A stretch of DNA of 38,209 nt from Candidatus Poribacteria bacterium (lineage in GTDB: Bacteria; Poribacteria; WGA-4E; PCPOR2b): assembly GCA_021295755.1 (NCBI GenBank), contig JAGWBT010000007.1, positions 1 through 38,209 on the forward strand. Direction: 5' to 3'. Positions 17,490 through 28,705 of the stretch are shown piece after piece. A program made the translations under genes and the position numbers. The notes beneath the pieces were generated by a model. It ran no database searches. It saw only the letters and a list, made by a program, of their open reading frames with translations, and was not told where the DNA came from. The stretch's first letter is position 1. The number at the start of each line of letters is the position of its first letter.

Positions 17490-19967
17490 CTATTCGCCCA
17501 CCTGCTGATTGGTGGATTTGTTGCGGCGATTCCCCTGCATCTCATTCTGAACTTGTCGGGCGATGATTCTTACCGGTGTCGCTTTGGGTGGCACAATATC
17601 TGTATTGACGCGGTAGGTTCGGTCGTCTGTGCCACCGGGCAGCGGATGGTTGAAGATTGAGTCTGGATCGCGATAAACAGCAATAATATTGTGGAACAGT
17701 TGAGAAGTGAACTGATTACGGAGCAAGCGTCCGCCTGTGAAAACCCAGTGGGTTTGCTGCATCGGCTGCTTCGTCATCGCATTCCAAACCAGCTCTTCGG
17801 CGCGATGGCGAATAACTTCCTCACCACGTTCCCACTCAACCCATAGCTCGACCGGATCGCCTTTCGGGAGATGGGGGTCACCTTCCACAGTGAGGTTCAT
17901 GCCCGGATTCAGGTTCAAGCGGAGCAGCGCAAGTTGGATGTGTATCGGCTCTGCGTCAAGCATAATGAGGCTCTCATGTGTTTTACCCAGTTCACCGACC
18001 GCAAAAAATTCGAGGATGGTCTCTGGACTGATAAGGTTGATTTCACCGTTCATGACCACTTCATGTTTATTGGCATCCACAGTGACAGTTCCAATTTGGT
18101 AGATGCCATCACTGATTTTCCGAATACTAGAAGTTGGATCAATCGCCTCTGCGGACTCCGGGCGGATGGTTAATTGCTGCGAGGTAGTATTGTTGCCGCG
18201 ATTCAGATCCGCAATATCTTCATTTGGGTCAATAACGGCATAGAGCGTGAGATCTCCGTCCTCACTTGGGATCCAATTAATTTCGGTGGTTGTTTCATCA
18301 AGACTTTTATTAAAGAGAACCTCTTGAGAATCGATTTTTCTTCCGCCTTGCGTCGGAGGGCCGTCGTAAAAATCCACCGGAACTGTTGCCTCAATCGGTG
18401 CACCGGTATTTGTCAGTGTGACACTAATCCGCACAGGGTCGCCGACGCGCGGCGAAGGTGGAGAATAGCGTAGGCTACGGTTTACGGCACCGAGATCTGG
18501 TTGCATCGACTTCGGTAAGGAACGGGTCAGGAACATCAGCGCGAAGCAAGTTGTTGGGAAATAGTCCTCGTGATCGATCCAGCGTCCGTCGGGTTGCTGC
18601 TCAGCAACGAACATACTAGCGATGTCCTGATACCAATCATGTCCGACAAGTGTATCCTGTTTCGGGGGAATGTCGCAGAAACGTTGTAATGTCACAAAAT
18701 AGTAGTGATGCCAAGAATTTGCGCCGGGATTTCGGGTGAGAGACCAATGCTTTTTGATCCACTCTAACCCCTTCTGCACCTGTGGATCCTCAACAGGAAC
18801 ACCAAACGCACGGAGCGTCCAAAGCCCTGTCGCCGTCATGCTTCCGTAGACGCCTTCCGCCCAAGGCGAGCCGTGCTCTACCCGATTATAGAGCCATCCG
18901 CCGGTCTCTGTCTGATTGCTGCGAATCCATTCCTCGGCGCGTTGCCAGGTCTCTTCAGGAACGTCAAGCCCCCATTGCTTTGCAGCGTAGAGGGCGTAGA
19001 TAACCCAGTTAAAATGCGCCCCATCGGCTGTTGCACCGTAGCCCCAACCGCCAAAATCTCTTGGATCTGAAAACTCCTCGCCCCCAAATGGCAACTGAAG
19101 CTTAACGAGCTGATTCACTGAAAACTGGGCACGCTTGCGATATTCTGGCAGGTCGGCAGCAACGAGCGTTGGTAACACAATAGAGTGAACATAGGCATCA
19201 AAGGAATTCCAGTCTTGCTGCATAAGAAAATCGAGCCCCTGTTGTATGGCAGGATCCGAGGCAGGAACCCCCGCCGACACTAAAGCAAGCATCGCGAGCG
19301 CCGTCTCTTGTTTGCTGTCTTCTCCTAGATCCCATGCTGGACCTGGTATAAGGTCTTCAGGCAACCCTTTTAGGGTCGCGCCACAGATGACACAGATTGA
19401 GATAAGCTGATTCTCGGAACCGCATTGTAAGCAGGTGCGGTTATGTTTACCCTGTTGGGCTCTTACCCATTCTACCCCTCTTTGGATTGCGTTTTGGATC
19501 TGTTCAGGAGTCGCCTTGGGAAACATTCGTTGCGTTGCAGTAATCGAAGTGTGAGCGATGTTATTGCTGCGGTTCGCTTCCTGAATCTCTTTATCGTCCC
19601 CAACGGGATTAACGACAGCATACACTTCCGTTGTTCCGGGCGGTGGCCGCCATTGTGTTTTAACGCTTTTTGATTCACCCACTCCCAACCCCAAGATCAC
19701 ATCTCTACACATGATCTGTAGGGGCGTTGTATCCGGGGCACCTTCGTAAAGATTGACGATCAGATCTTCATTCATTGTTGGAGCAACCTGTCCCACGTTT
19801 TTAACGATGACGGAAATCGTGATCTCCTCTCCCTCAAGCGGAGACGGGTTGGAAAACACAAAACTTGTGCTGTCCACTTCAAAGTCCGGTAGCGGTGCCT
19901 GTTGTGCCTGCGTATGAAATGCAATGAAGCACAACATCAGAGTAAAGAGGAAGCGAAATTTGTTCAT
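17490..19967 (-). CDS. Secreted CARDB - alpha-toroid - CARDB - YdjY multidomain protein
   Basis: An 825-residue protein with a signal peptide (residues 1-22, cleaved after HTQAQ). Residues about 28-145 are a CARDB Ig-like domain (ISVIVKNVGQ, EANRSNNI). A four-cysteine knuckle, C179/C182/C192/C195, interrupts the start of the next domain. Residues 150-490 form an alpha/alpha toroid of the prenyltransferase/squalene-cyclase type (GGWGYG, GGWLYN, GRWIDHEDYFPTTCFALMFL). I see no DxDD catalytic motif, so it is probably a binding scaffold. Residues 505-610 are a second CARDB. Residues 620-770 match the YdjY domain (VTVDANKHEVVMNGEI, GKTHESLIMLDAEPIHIQLALL). The start follows AAGGGG. It is probably in the periplasm or on the cell surface. 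Confidence 0.82.
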   Translation of the reverse strand: MNKFRFLFTLMLCFIAFHTQAQQAPLPDFEVDSTSFVFSNPSPLEGEEITISVIVKNVGQVAPTMNEDLIVNLYEGAPDTTPLQIMCRDVILGLGVGESKSVKTQWRPPPGTTEVYAVVNPVGDDKEIQEANRSNNIAHTSITATQRMFPKATPEQIQNAIQRGVEWVRAQQGKHNRTCLQCGSENQLISICVICGATLKGLPEDLIPGPAWDLGEDSKQETALAMLALVSAGVPASDPAIQQGLDFLMQQDWNSFDAYVHSIVLPTLVAADLPEYRKRAQFSVNQLVKLQLPFGGEEFSDPRDFGGWGYGATADGAHFNWVIYALYAAKQWGLDVPEETWQRAEEWIRSNQTETGGWLYNRVEHGSPWAEGVYGSMTATGLWTLRAFGVPVEDPQVQKGLEWIKKHWSLTRNPGANSWHHYYFVTLQRFCDIPPKQDTLVGHDWYQDIASMFVAEQQPDGRWIDHEDYFPTTCFALMFLTRSLPKSMQPDLGAVNRSLRYSPPSPRVGDPVRISVTLTNTGAPIEATVPVDFYDGPPTQGGRKIDSQEVLFNKSLDETTTEINWIPSEDGDLTLYAVIDPNEDIADLNRGNNTTSQQLTIRPESAEAIDPTSSIRKISDGIYQIGTVTVDANKHEVVMNGEINLISPETILEFFAVGELGKTHESLIMLDAEPIHIQLALLRLNLNPGMNLTVEGDPHLPKGDPVELWVEWERGEEVIRHRAEELVWNAMTKQPMQQTHWVFTGGRLLRNQFTSQLFHNIIAVYRDPDSIFNHPLPGGTDDRTYRVNTDIVPPKATPVRIIARQVQNEMQGNRRNKSTNQQVGE

Positions 19968-19984
19968 ACGAACACCCCTTTTTT

Positions 19985-20002
19985 ATCCCGATGAATCGGG
20001 AT
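19985..20002. repeat. Palindromic repeat ATCCCGAT-GA-ATCGGGAT
   Basis: An 18-bp palindrome with 8-bp perfect arms lies just upstream of the gene starting at 19967, between it and the downstream end of the propeller gene at 20101. The core CCCGAT-GA-ATCGGG recurs inside the MITE-like element (13479-13494) and, with one more base in the loop, inside the coding region at 26506-26520. It could be a small dispersed palindrome or a relic of a larger element. A terminator role is possible, but no T-run follows on either strand. Confidence 0.55.
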
Positions 20003-20100
20003 CAGTTGGAAAATAAGTTGAGAGAGAATCAACGATTATGGATTAAATGTGAGACAGTAAGCAGGCAGGCAGCGCTAGTACCCATGCTCCCCTACATATG

Positions 20101-21075
20101 TTATTGCCCCGCCCAATTTCCAACGGAGACGAAAGAGGGCTGTGGTATCGGATTTTCAAACAACTGCTGTCCATCCGCAGAAAATTTACTGACGCCACCT
20201 TGAAAAGTTGATCCAAACTGATCTGCGACCCAAACGCTGCCATCTTGGGAACTAACACAAATAGAAAGAACCGCCATCCCAGCGGGTACCTGCATCAGTT
20301 GTTGACCGGCCGTAGAGAGTTTTACGAGGGTATTACCATCGGCAACAACCCAAAGCGTACCATCCTTCTGGTTGACGCTCGGAGAACTTGGCAGCTTGAG
20401 GTCGGCAACTCTGAGCAATTCTTGGCCGCTTGGACTCAATTTGACAATGACATTGCCGTGTGGATCTGTCACCCACGCATTGCCAGATTGGGAATTGACA
20501 GCGACATATTTAGGTTCTCTCAGTTTTACCGGGGAGGTCGCAGCGGCTGCGCCGGCTGCACTATACCGAGCAATCGTTCCGCGAGAATCCGTGACCCAGC
20601 AACTACCGTCAGTGCTATTGACTGCAACTGTTGGTTCGTGCACACCAGTCACCGTTGCAAGGACCTGAGTGCCATCGGCTGAAAACTTCTGGACCGTATT
20701 AATTCCACCAATCCAAACAGTACCGTCGGTTGGGTTGACCGAAACAGCATGTGGCCGCTCAATCGGCGGAAGTGTGATGAATTGTAGGTTGGGATCTTGC
20801 TCTGCAGGGTCAAATCTGAAGACCGCATTCGCAGCAGAGACGGCGATCCAAACAACACCGTTTTGAGGATTAACCACGGCAGCTTGTGCCTGAGTGAGGC
20901 CGGGTATGATCGTTGGATCTGCCAGACCATCCGCATTAAGTTTATAGACCGTATCCCCGCCGCTGACGACCCAGCATTCACCGTTGTAACTCGCATGAAG
21001 GGGGTTAAGTGAAACCACAATGAGAACAAGCATCGCTGATAGTATCTGTAGTGTCCAAGAAACACTCTTTTTCAT
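20101..21075 (-). CDS. Secreted NHL/Vgb-like beta-propeller protein
   Basis: About 324 residues with a signal peptide (MKKSVSWTLQILSAMLVLIV, cleaved near LHA). The mature protein is a run of about six similar blades, each with the core VN..G..WV.D....V.K.S..G (for instance VAVNSTDGSCWVTDSRGTI and VAVNSQSGNAWVTDPHGNV). This resembles NHL or virginiamycin-B-lyase-type propellers. I chose the ATG at 21075 (AGGAG ten bases upstream); the earlier ATG at 21141 would put the signal peptide in the wrong place. It is exported and may bind a glycan or protein partner. No catalytic residues are visible. It lies in the same orientation as the toroid/YdjY gene, 133 bp further on. Confidence 0.8.
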   Translation of the reverse strand: MKKSVSWTLQILSAMLVLIVVSLNPLHASYNGECWVVSGGDTVYKLNADGLADPTIIPGLTQAQAAVVNPQNGVVWIAVSAANAVFRFDPAEQDPNLQFITLPPIERPHAVSVNPTDGTVWIGGINTVQKFSADGTQVLATVTGVHEPTVAVNSTDGSCWVTDSRGTIARYSAAGAAAATSPVKLREPKYVAVNSQSGNAWVTDPHGNVIVKLSPSGQELLRVADLKLPSSPSVNQKDGTLWVVADGNTLVKLSTAGQQLMQVPAGMAVLSICVSSQDGSVWVADQFGSTFQGGVSKFSADGQQLFENPIPQPSFVSVGNWAGQ

Positions 21076-21208
21076 CTGACTTAATCTCCTATAATTTTTT
21101 GGGCGTAGTCGTTGTGAGAACAAGTTGCGCCAAGGCAACAAGATGTCAATAGATTAACACATCTAGTCGTAATGTTCAAGCATTTTTGGATGACTCGACC
21201 GCTTAGTC

Positions 21209-21237
21209 TTGCTCATAGGATGTGAATCGGTTATAAT
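21209..21237 (+). promoter_or_regulatory. Sigma70-type promoter for the permease gene
   Basis: TTGCTC at 21209-21214, a 17-base spacer and a perfect TATAAT at 21232-21237, followed about 70 bases later by the start of the permease gene. The -10 box and spacing are ideal; the -35 box matches at three or four positions. Confidence 0.5.
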
Positions 21238-21306
21238 TGATATTGTTAGCTAAACTGTGATGAGGATACAGCCCTATGGACGCTCCGTAAAATCTGCAAT
21301 AAAGAC

Positions 21307-22092
21307 ATGATTGCTCTAATCCTTAAAGAGTTGCGTTTTTACGCGCATCAACCAAAGTATCGCCGTATACAATTTATTATTTTATCTACTCTGGCTTTCG
21401 CCCTGTTTGCCACAGCATTTGAGCTATTTGCGTTAAGCCGTGGGCGACCACAGATTCTGGTCGGCGAAAGTATTTACGCCCTCCTGATACCCCTCTTTTT
21501 TTGCCTCTTACTTGGCTTGGTTGTCCCGTTGCAAGTCGTTGAATCCTTTCAGATTGAACGACGCGGTGCTAACTGGGATTTACTCAATCTCACACCCATC
21601 GGTCATCGGAAGTTTCTGCTTGGCAAACTGATGGGGGCGGTTTTAGCGCTATTCTGGTGTATTGGGTTGACGATTCCACTCTTGGGGATTTCGGTTTACA
21701 CGGGCGGATTGGAGATGCGTCAACTCCTTCAGTGCGGATTGGTATTTACCGTCGGCTTTATCGCTTGTTTCTTGATTGGAGCATGTTTTACCTTGCTTGG
21801 GTCCCCGAATCGTGCAATGGGGCGGAGTTACGCCGTTGTGCTGTTATTGAGTTTTATTCCACTTATCGCTCCTGCATTGACACCGCTGGTGGATATCCCA
21901 ACTATCTTACTAGAATTGCTGCGGGTGTTGAGTCCCTTGTGTGTGCTAGTTGCGATCGTCAAGTCTGATACCGACATTGCCCTCGGCATTGCACCGATTT
22001 GGGTGTGGATGGTACTCTATCATATAATTCTATCTACAGCTCTTTTTGGAGTTTTGAATTGGCGACTTGAAAAACAGGTGCTGCCATCATAA
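21307..22092 (+). CDS. ABC-2-type transporter permease-like membrane protein
   Basis: A 261-residue membrane protein with six or seven hydrophobic segments (residues about 20-42, 54-77, 108-131, 139-165, 175-218 and 231-251). The loop after the second segment, ESFQIERRGANWDLLNLTPIGHRKFLLGKL, spans about 80-108 and has the E-R-x-x-x-x-x-x-L-L-x-x-P pattern common to ABC-2 permeases of the CcmB/NatB type. No ATP-binding gene lies next to it, so the partner must be elsewhere. The start ATG has only a poor ribosome-binding site (AATAAAGAC). A promoter is predicted at 21209-21237. The cargo cannot be predicted. Confidence 0.7.
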   Translation: MIALILKELRFYAHQPKYRRIQFIILSTLAFALFATAFELFALSRGRPQILVGESIYALLIPLFFCLLLGLVVPLQVVESFQIERRGANWDLLNLTPIGHRKFLLGKLMGAVLALFWCIGLTIPLLGISVYTGGLEMRQLLQCGLVFTVGFIACFLIGACFTLLGSPNRAMGRSYAVVLLLSFIPLIAPALTPLVDIPTILLELLRVLSPLCVLVAIVKSDTDIALGIAPIWVWMVLYHIILSTALFGVLNWRLEKQVLPS

Positions 22093-22139
22093 AACAGTTT
22101 GATTTTATCTTAACGCTCACCTTTGTTGGGACAAACGTA

Positions 22140-22156
22140 AGTCGGTTTTTCCGACT
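22140..22156 (+). terminator. Short hairpin after the permease gene, weak terminator candidate
   Basis: AGTCGG-TTTTT-CCGACT makes a perfect 6-bp stem with a five-base loop, 48 bases after the permease stop codon. Only GAATTT follows rather than a T-run, so it may simply be a hairpin in the lysA leader. Confidence 0.3.
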
Positions 22157-22174
22157 GAATTTGATGTCGCTTAA

Positions 22175-23452
<1,278 letters not shown>

Positions 23453-23464
23453 TTTGCATGAGGG

Positions 23465-23483
23465 CCCCGGTAAAATTTCGGGG
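23465..23483 (+). terminator. Possible hairpin after lysA
   Basis: CCCCGG and TCGGGG pair around an AT-rich loop 13 bases after the lysA stop. No strong T-run follows (GTTTAGG), so termination is only a suggestion. The 251 bases up to clpB hold no gene I can support. Confidence 0.3.
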
Positions 23484-23703
23484 TTTAGGAATGTTGTCTT
23501 GGCAAAAAATGAACGATTAATGTGTCAATTTGGCATAGTGCAGATGGGCAAACCTTCGTTTATATCGACCGAAAATTTGCTTAAAAGATGCCTGATGTAC
23601 GTTTGTAGCGGAATTAGAGCGAAAGAGAATTGCTTTGGCATGTCATTTGCTGATTCTCAATTGCGATTAAATTTTCACACAATATACATCAGGAGGAATT
23701 ATT

Positions 23704-26316
23704 ATGCGCATTGACAAATTTACACAAAAGGGTCAAGAGGCACTTCTAGAGGCGCAGAATTTGGCACAGAAGTACAATCACCCGGCGGTCAAACCGGAGC
23801 ATCTGCTCAAAGTGCTAGTTGAGCAAGAGGGCGGAGTCGTGCCATCTGTTCTCAAACAGATTGGCGTGGATACCGATACGCTGGGACAGCGGATTGATGA
23901 GACGTTGGATCGTATGCCACGTGCCACGGGTGCATCGGTTCAAGTTGGAATGGCTCAGGACATCGTCAGTATTCTCGACGCGGCAGAAACAATCGTCGAT
24001 AAGATGAAGGACGATTACACGTCTACCGAACATATTCTGCTGGCGATGGTGCAGGCGAGGGCATCTACAGTCCGCGAACTGTTAGCCACCTTCGGCGTGA
24101 ACGAACAGAGCATCATGGACGCCCTGATGGGTATCCGTGGCTCTCAACGGGTCAGCAGCCCAACACCCGAAGACCAGTATGAAGCGTTGGTCAAATACGG
24201 TCGTGACCTGACACAGGAGGCTCGTAAAGGGAAACTCGATCCCGTGATTGGGCGGGACGAAGAGATTCGACGCACGATTCAGATTCTGAACCGGCGCACG
24301 AAAAACAACCCGGTACTTATTGGTGAGCCGGGCGTGGGTAAAACTGCTGTCGTTGAGGGGCTTGCACAACGAATCGTGCGAGGCGATGTACCGCTCGGGC
24401 TTAAAGACAAACGGCTTGTTGTGCTTGACCTGGGTGCATTGGTCGCCGGCGCAAAATATCGTGGTGAGTTTGAGGAGCGTCTGAAGGCGGTGCTGCAAGA
24501 AATTCAGAATGCTGAAGGACAGATTCTCCTCTTTATCGACGAGATGCACACCCTTGTCGGCGCAGGGGCAGCCGAAGGTGCGATGGATGCGTCCAACATG
24601 CTCAAGCCGATGCTAGCGCGCGGTGAACTCCACGCCATCGGTGCAACCACGCTCGACGAATACCGCAAACATATCGAAAAAGATGCTGCGCTCGAACGTC
24701 GTTTCCAGCCGGTCTACGTCGATGAACCTTCCGTTGAGGATACCATCAGCATCTTGCGCGGTCTCAAGGAGCGATACGAAGTCCATCACGGTGTCCGTAT
24801 CACTGATAGCGCAGCGATCTCCGCTGCGACCTTGAGCCACCGCTATATCAGCGATCGTTTTCTGCCGGACAAAGCGATCGACCTTGTGGACGAGGCTGCG
24901 AGCCGACTCCGCACCGAGATTGATAGCAAACCGGCGGAATTGGACACAGTTGACCGAGAGGTCATGCAGCTGCAGATCGAACGGGAAGCCTTAAAAAAAG
25001 AGAAGGATGCAGGCAGCAAAGAACGGTTGACAAAAATCGAAGAACAACTCGCCAACCTCGAAGAGAAAAGCACACAGCTGTCCGTCCGTTGGCAGGCTGA
25101 GACGAGTGCTATTGAGAAGGTACGCGGTATTCGTGAGCAGATTGACCAAGTCAACCAGCAAATCGAGGAAGCGGAGCGTCAGACAGATCTGCAGCGAGCC
25201 GCCGAACTCCGCTACGGTCATCTCCGTCAGTTAGAGAATGATCTTGCTAACGCCGAAGCAGCACTCGTACAACTTCAGGGTGATGGTGCCCTGCTAAAGG
25301 AAGAGGTAGATTCCGAAGACATCGCCGCCATTATCAGTAAGTGGACAGGAATTCCGGCGAGTAAACTGCTAGAAGGTGAGATCGAAAAACTGGTGCAGAT
25401 GGAGAAACGGCTGCATAACAGAATCGTCGGGCAGGACGGTCCTGTCGATGCGGTGGCGCGGGCGATCAGGCGCAGTCGTTCTGGCTTACAAGACCCAAAT
25501 CGTCCGATTGGTTCGTTTATCTTCTTGGGACCGACGGGTGTGGGTAAAACTGAACTCGCCCGTGCGTTAGCCGAATTCCTATTCGATGACGAGCAGAACC
25601 TGGTGCGGATCGACATGAGCGAGTATCAGGAACAACACACCGTGGCACGCTTAATCGGCGCACCGCCAGGCTATGTGGGGTACGACGAGGGCGGTCAGTT
25701 GACCGAAGCTATCCGACGCCGTCCCTACAGTGTTGTGCTGTTCGACGAAATTGAGAAGGCACACCCGGAGGTGTTCAACGTCTTGCTACAGGTGCTTGAT
25801 GATGGTCGGCTCACCGACGGTCAAGGTCGTACCGTTGATTTCCGCAATACGGTCATCATCATGACCAGCAACATCGGCAGCGATTCGATCCTCAACATTA
25901 CGGATGATAAAGCGATGCGTGAGCGGGTGACCTTTGCGCTTCGTGAGCATTTCCGTCCGGAGTTTCTGAACCGGATTGACGAGGTGGTGTTTTTCCATCG
26001 CCTGGAAAGCGAACACATCCGTCAAATTGCAGAAATTCAACTTGGCAACGTTCGTGAGTTGCTAGCCAAACGAGACATCTCGATCGAGATGACAGATGCT
26101 GCGGCAGATCTCCTTATTCAAGAGGGCTACGACCCCGCTTACGGCGCACGTCCCCTCAAGCGTGTGATTCAGCAGCGCGTCATTGATCCGCTAGCGATGC
26201 AGGTTATCCAGAACGAGGTGCGTGATGATGACTATCTGTTCGTTGATGCGAAGGAGGATGAACTGACATTCACGGTGACTGAACCGGCTGCGGTAAATAA
26301 GATCGCTGCGGATTGA
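23704..26316 (+). CDS. clpB: ATP-dependent disaggregase chaperone ClpB
   Basis: An 870-residue, full-length Hsp100 chaperone that rescues aggregated proteins with DnaK. The N-terminal Clp repeats (1-145) are followed by nucleotide-binding domain 1 with Walker A GEPGVGKT (207-214), Walker [10 protein letters not shown] and the [12 protein letters not shown] pore loop. A long coiled-coil middle domain (about 400-530) distinguishes ClpB from ClpA and ClpC. Domain 2 has Walker A GPTGVGKT (about 609-616), GYVGYDEGG pore loop and [12 protein letters not shown]. The C-terminal arginine-rich [11 protein letters not shown] region is complete. AGGAGGAATTATT gives a strong ribosome-binding site. I found no CIRCE operator in front, so heat-shock control of that kind is not supported. 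Confidence 0.97.
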   Translation: MRIDKFTQKGQEALLEAQNLAQKYNHPAVKPEHLLKVLVEQEGGVVPSVLKQIGVDTDTLGQRIDETLDRMPRATGASVQVGMAQDIVSILDAAETIVDKMKDDYTSTEHILLAMVQARASTVRELLATFGVNEQSIMDALMGIRGSQRVSSPTPEDQYEALVKYGRDLTQEARKGKLDPVIGRDEEIRRTIQILNRRTKNNPVLIGEPGVGKTAVVEGLAQRIVRGDVPLGLKDKRLVVLDLGALVAGAKYRGEFEERLKAVLQEIQNAEGQILLFIDEMHTLVGAGAAEGAMDASNMLKPMLARGELHAIGATTLDEYRKHIEKDAALERRFQPVYVDEPSVEDTISILRGLKERYEVHHGVRITDSAAISAATLSHRYISDRFLPDKAIDLVDEAASRLRTEIDSKPAELDTVDREVMQLQIEREALKKEKDAGSKERLTKIEEQLANLEEKSTQLSVRWQAETSAIEKVRGIREQIDQVNQQIEEAERQTDLQRAAELRYGHLRQLENDLANAEAALVQLQGDGALLKEEVDSEDIAAIISKWTGIPASKLLEGEIEKLVQMEKRLHNRIVGQDGPVDAVARAIRRSRSGLQDPNRPIGSFIFLGPTGVGKTELARALAEFLFDDEQNLVRIDMSEYQEQHTVARLIGAPPGYVGYDEGGQLTEAIRRRPYSVVLFDEIEKAHPEVFNVLLQVLDDGRLTDGQGRTVDFRNTVIIMTSNIGSDSILNITDDKAMRERVTFALREHFRPEFLNRIDEVVFFHRLESEHIRQIAEIQLGNVRELLAKRDISIEMTDAAADLLIQEGYDPAYGARPLKRVIQQRVIDPLAMQVIQNEVRDDDYLFVDAKEDELTFTVTEPAAVNKIAAD

Positions 26317-26346
26317 AAATAAGACGAGCAAATACACGGAATCGAT

Positions 26347-28428
26347 GTGAAAACTACCATTTCAAACATGGAGATTGCTGCAAATATGTTCTTGAAAAAT
26401 CTGCTACCTAATGCCAGTTTTGAACTCGACTTCGGTGACACTGTACCGACGAACTGGGGAGACACCCAAAATGAGTTGGCGTTGCAGTTGCACCTCGATC
26501 TGAACCCCGATGAAATCGGGATAACTCAGGTACCGCAAGTATCGCCGCGCAGTGAAGCAACGGACGAGACGGTTGATGGCAAACGTGCAGCGCGGGTTGA
26601 GACAGAGCCCGCCCTAAACTCCGATGAAACAGGGGAAAGTGGCAGCGCCGTGGGACATCTGCTCTCGCCGATGGTGGGTGTCGCGCCTTGTAAGCCGTAT
26701 ACCATTTCAGTTTATGCGCGGAGCGATGACGCATCGGCAAAACTGGAGATCGGTTTGTGGACGCGTCCAGTGGACTTTACACAGTCCCCCGATTCGCTCA
26801 GCTATGCCGTGTTACTCTCAACGGAGTGGCAGCGTTTCACATTTACGTGCTGCACGGACGAACTGGAAGAACGCGCTGTTGTTGACTTCAAGGTCACAAC
26901 GGCCAAAGCGGGAGCAGTCGTTTGGTTTGATGCCGTACAGTTGGAGCCGGGCTCTAAGGCAACGGAGTTCCAAACACACAGGAACGTCGAGGTAGCGATC
27001 GCTAGCAGTCCCGAATCTCGCCCTAGTCAAGGACGGCGGGATAGCTCGCTAATTCACCTCAATGACGGACCACTCAAATTGTCTCTGACGACATACAACC
27101 ATACAGACGAAGCGGTCAACCAACCGATCACGCTGGAGATCCGAGAGCTTGTTGGAAAACGCGTAATCTATACCCACACATTTGTCGCCCCAATTCTCCC
27201 CGGCAGAAATGAGCGGCAACTCTCGCTTGACTTTCCGTTCATCGGTGAGTTCTACGCCCGGCTTATCGCTGGGGATGGCGAGCAGATTAGTCCGGAGGAT
27301 TACATTTTCGTCAACTACCCGGCCTTCGAGGAAACGTATCAGGGAGTGATGTACACAAAACATAGCGCCGTACATGAAATACCGGCGGAGCGGAGCGTGC
27401 TGCCGTGGACCAATGATCGGAACTGGTATGCTGACACGCAAGCGACGCTAGTCGTTACCAACAATGACACAATCCACGCGCAGATGAGCGATAGTCACAC
27501 GGTGATGCACACCCGCGACGGCGGTCGAACTTGGGACAATCTACAGGTAACCAAGACAGTGAACACTGTGTTACACGACGGGACGTTTCTAGCGGTGGAA
27601 CCGGAGGATGGGAGGTTGCGCGTGTCGCAGTCCAGCGATCAGGGGAGGACATGGCACCCGCTCGGACAAATTGAGGCCTCCGAACACCCGCAGGTCGGGG
27701 GTATTGAACAGTTACGCGATGGATCGTTGATTATACCGGTCGGTATTATCAGCTCCGAGACGGCAGCGGGTCCACTTACCGTACATGCGTTTCGCTCAAC
27801 CGATGGGGGCAGGACATGGTCGGCTGGTTCACCAATCTGTCCGGGCGGTGAGCCACAAATTCTTGAATTACAATCGGGAAAGCTGCTCGCTTTCTGCCGT
27901 AACAATCCGCGGGTTCCACCTAACGATCTACAACGGCCGTTTCGTAACGAAGGTCCATGGCGGTTGTGGCAGCGGTTTCAGGGTGCTCGCAATCTCTCTT
28001 CCTACACGAAGCGTGTCACGTTGGCTGATTCGGATGACGACGGACAGACATGGCATAGTCAGCGTCCGGCGACATTTCTGCTGGAAGAGATGCACGGCGG
28101 GGGTGTACAGTTGCCGGACGGACGGGTGGTCTTTCTTTATACGCACCGTGGACCGACGTATCGTGGCGGCGAACGGGCGAAAGTGAGCTGCGATGAAGGA
28201 CAAACTTGGCGCGATGAGTTATACTTCATGACCGCAACGCCTTCGTATCCGGGTTACTCTGGTAGCTGCGTTTTACCACCCCATCTGGCAGATGGCAAAC
28301 CGGGGATGATTCTGACGCTTGTCGGTGAGCGATCGGAGCGCAACTGGGGCAGCGAAGGGCCCGCAACACCGGAGGGCTTTCAGTATATGCCGCGCGTCCA
28401 AGCAATTCGTTGGCGCCCCATAGAATGA
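26347..28428 (+). CDS. Sialidase-fold (Asp-box) protein with N-terminal carbohydrate-binding-like domain
   Basis: About 693 residues. After a short start, NLLPNASFELDF opens a CenC-like carbohydrate-binding sandwich (about 20-210, ending FDAVQLEPGSKATEF). A linker domain (220-340) precedes a six-bladed sialidase-type propeller with five Asp boxes: HTRDGGRTW, SSDQGRTW, STDGGRTW, DSDDDGQTW and SCDEGQTW. The family includes exo-sialidases, but the arginine triad cannot be assigned by eye. There is no signal peptide. The start is uncertain: GTG at 26347 has no ribosome-binding site, and ATG at 26368 or 26386 may be used. The linker codons around 26506-26520 coincide with a palindrome seen elsewhere in the window. 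It may be co-transcribed with clpB, which ends only 30 bases upstream. Confidence 0.78.
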   Translation: MKTTISNMEIAANMFLKNLLPNASFELDFGDTVPTNWGDTQNELALQLHLDLNPDEIGITQVPQVSPRSEATDETVDGKRAARVETEPALNSDETGESGSAVGHLLSPMVGVAPCKPYTISVYARSDDASAKLEIGLWTRPVDFTQSPDSLSYAVLLSTEWQRFTFTCCTDELEERAVVDFKVTTAKAGAVVWFDAVQLEPGSKATEFQTHRNVEVAIASSPESRPSQGRRDSSLIHLNDGPLKLSLTTYNHTDEAVNQPITLEIRELVGKRVIYTHTFVAPILPGRNERQLSLDFPFIGEFYARLIAGDGEQISPEDYIFVNYPAFEETYQGVMYTKHSAVHEIPAERSVLPWTNDRNWYADTQATLVVTNNDTIHAQMSDSHTVMHTRDGGRTWDNLQVTKTVNTVLHDGTFLAVEPEDGRLRVSQSSDQGRTWHPLGQIEASEHPQVGGIEQLRDGSLIIPVGIISSETAAGPLTVHAFRSTDGGRTWSAGSPICPGGEPQILELQSGKLLAFCRNNPRVPPNDLQRPFRNEGPWRLWQRFQGARNLSSYTKRVTLADSDDDGQTWHSQRPATFLLEEMHGGGVQLPDGRVVFLYTHRGPTYRGGERAKVSCDEGQTWRDELYFMTATPSYPGYSGSCVLPPHLADGKPGMILTLVGERSERNWGSEGPATPEGFQYMPRVQAIRWRPIE
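26506..26520. repeat. Copy of the CCCGAT/ATCGGG palindrome inside a coding region
   Basis: CCCGAT-GAA-ATCGGG lies in frame in the Asp-box protein, coding for part of NPDEIGI. A degenerate relative (CCGATGAAACAGGGG, near 26620-26634) lies a hundred bases on and codes for a similar NSDETG. The core matches the repeats at 13479 and 19985. Confidence 0.4.
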
Positions 28429-28458
28429 AGAAAAGGTAGTGAGTATGTGAGGAAGCGT

Positions 28459-28492
28459 GTGAGCGTGTATTTTCACTCACCTCCACGCTCAC
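28459..28492. repeat. Inverted repeat GTGAGCGTG / CACGCTCAC in a GTGAG-rich spacer
   Basis: Perfect 9-bp arms at 28459-28467 and 28484-28492 enclose a 16-base loop, in a 277-bp gap rich in GTGAG and its complement. It lies just after the Asp-box gene and may end its transcript. No T-run follows. The rest of the gap has a TATAAT at 28641-28646 without a clear -35 box, which may serve the next gene. Confidence 0.4.
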
Positions 28493-28705
28493 TCGCTCCC
28501 TTCCCTCCTCGTTCACCGGACTGGGTTGATGATACCCCAATTGATTTTTCTTCAAAAAAACTGCGAACTTAATCCAAACTCATCTGCCCAAAGGAGCAGA
28601 GACACAAGTTTATAGCCGAAACCCAAATATATTTTTTATTTATAATAACTCTGTGGTTCGGCACTATTCCAACATTCATTTGATAAGAAAAAAGGAGATT
28701 CTACC

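Noticed and set aside
23484-23703. A heat-shock operator (CIRCE) in front of clpB
   Set aside because: I looked for TTAGCACTC with its complement and found none; only a weak GAGAAT/ATTCTC inverted repeat is present.
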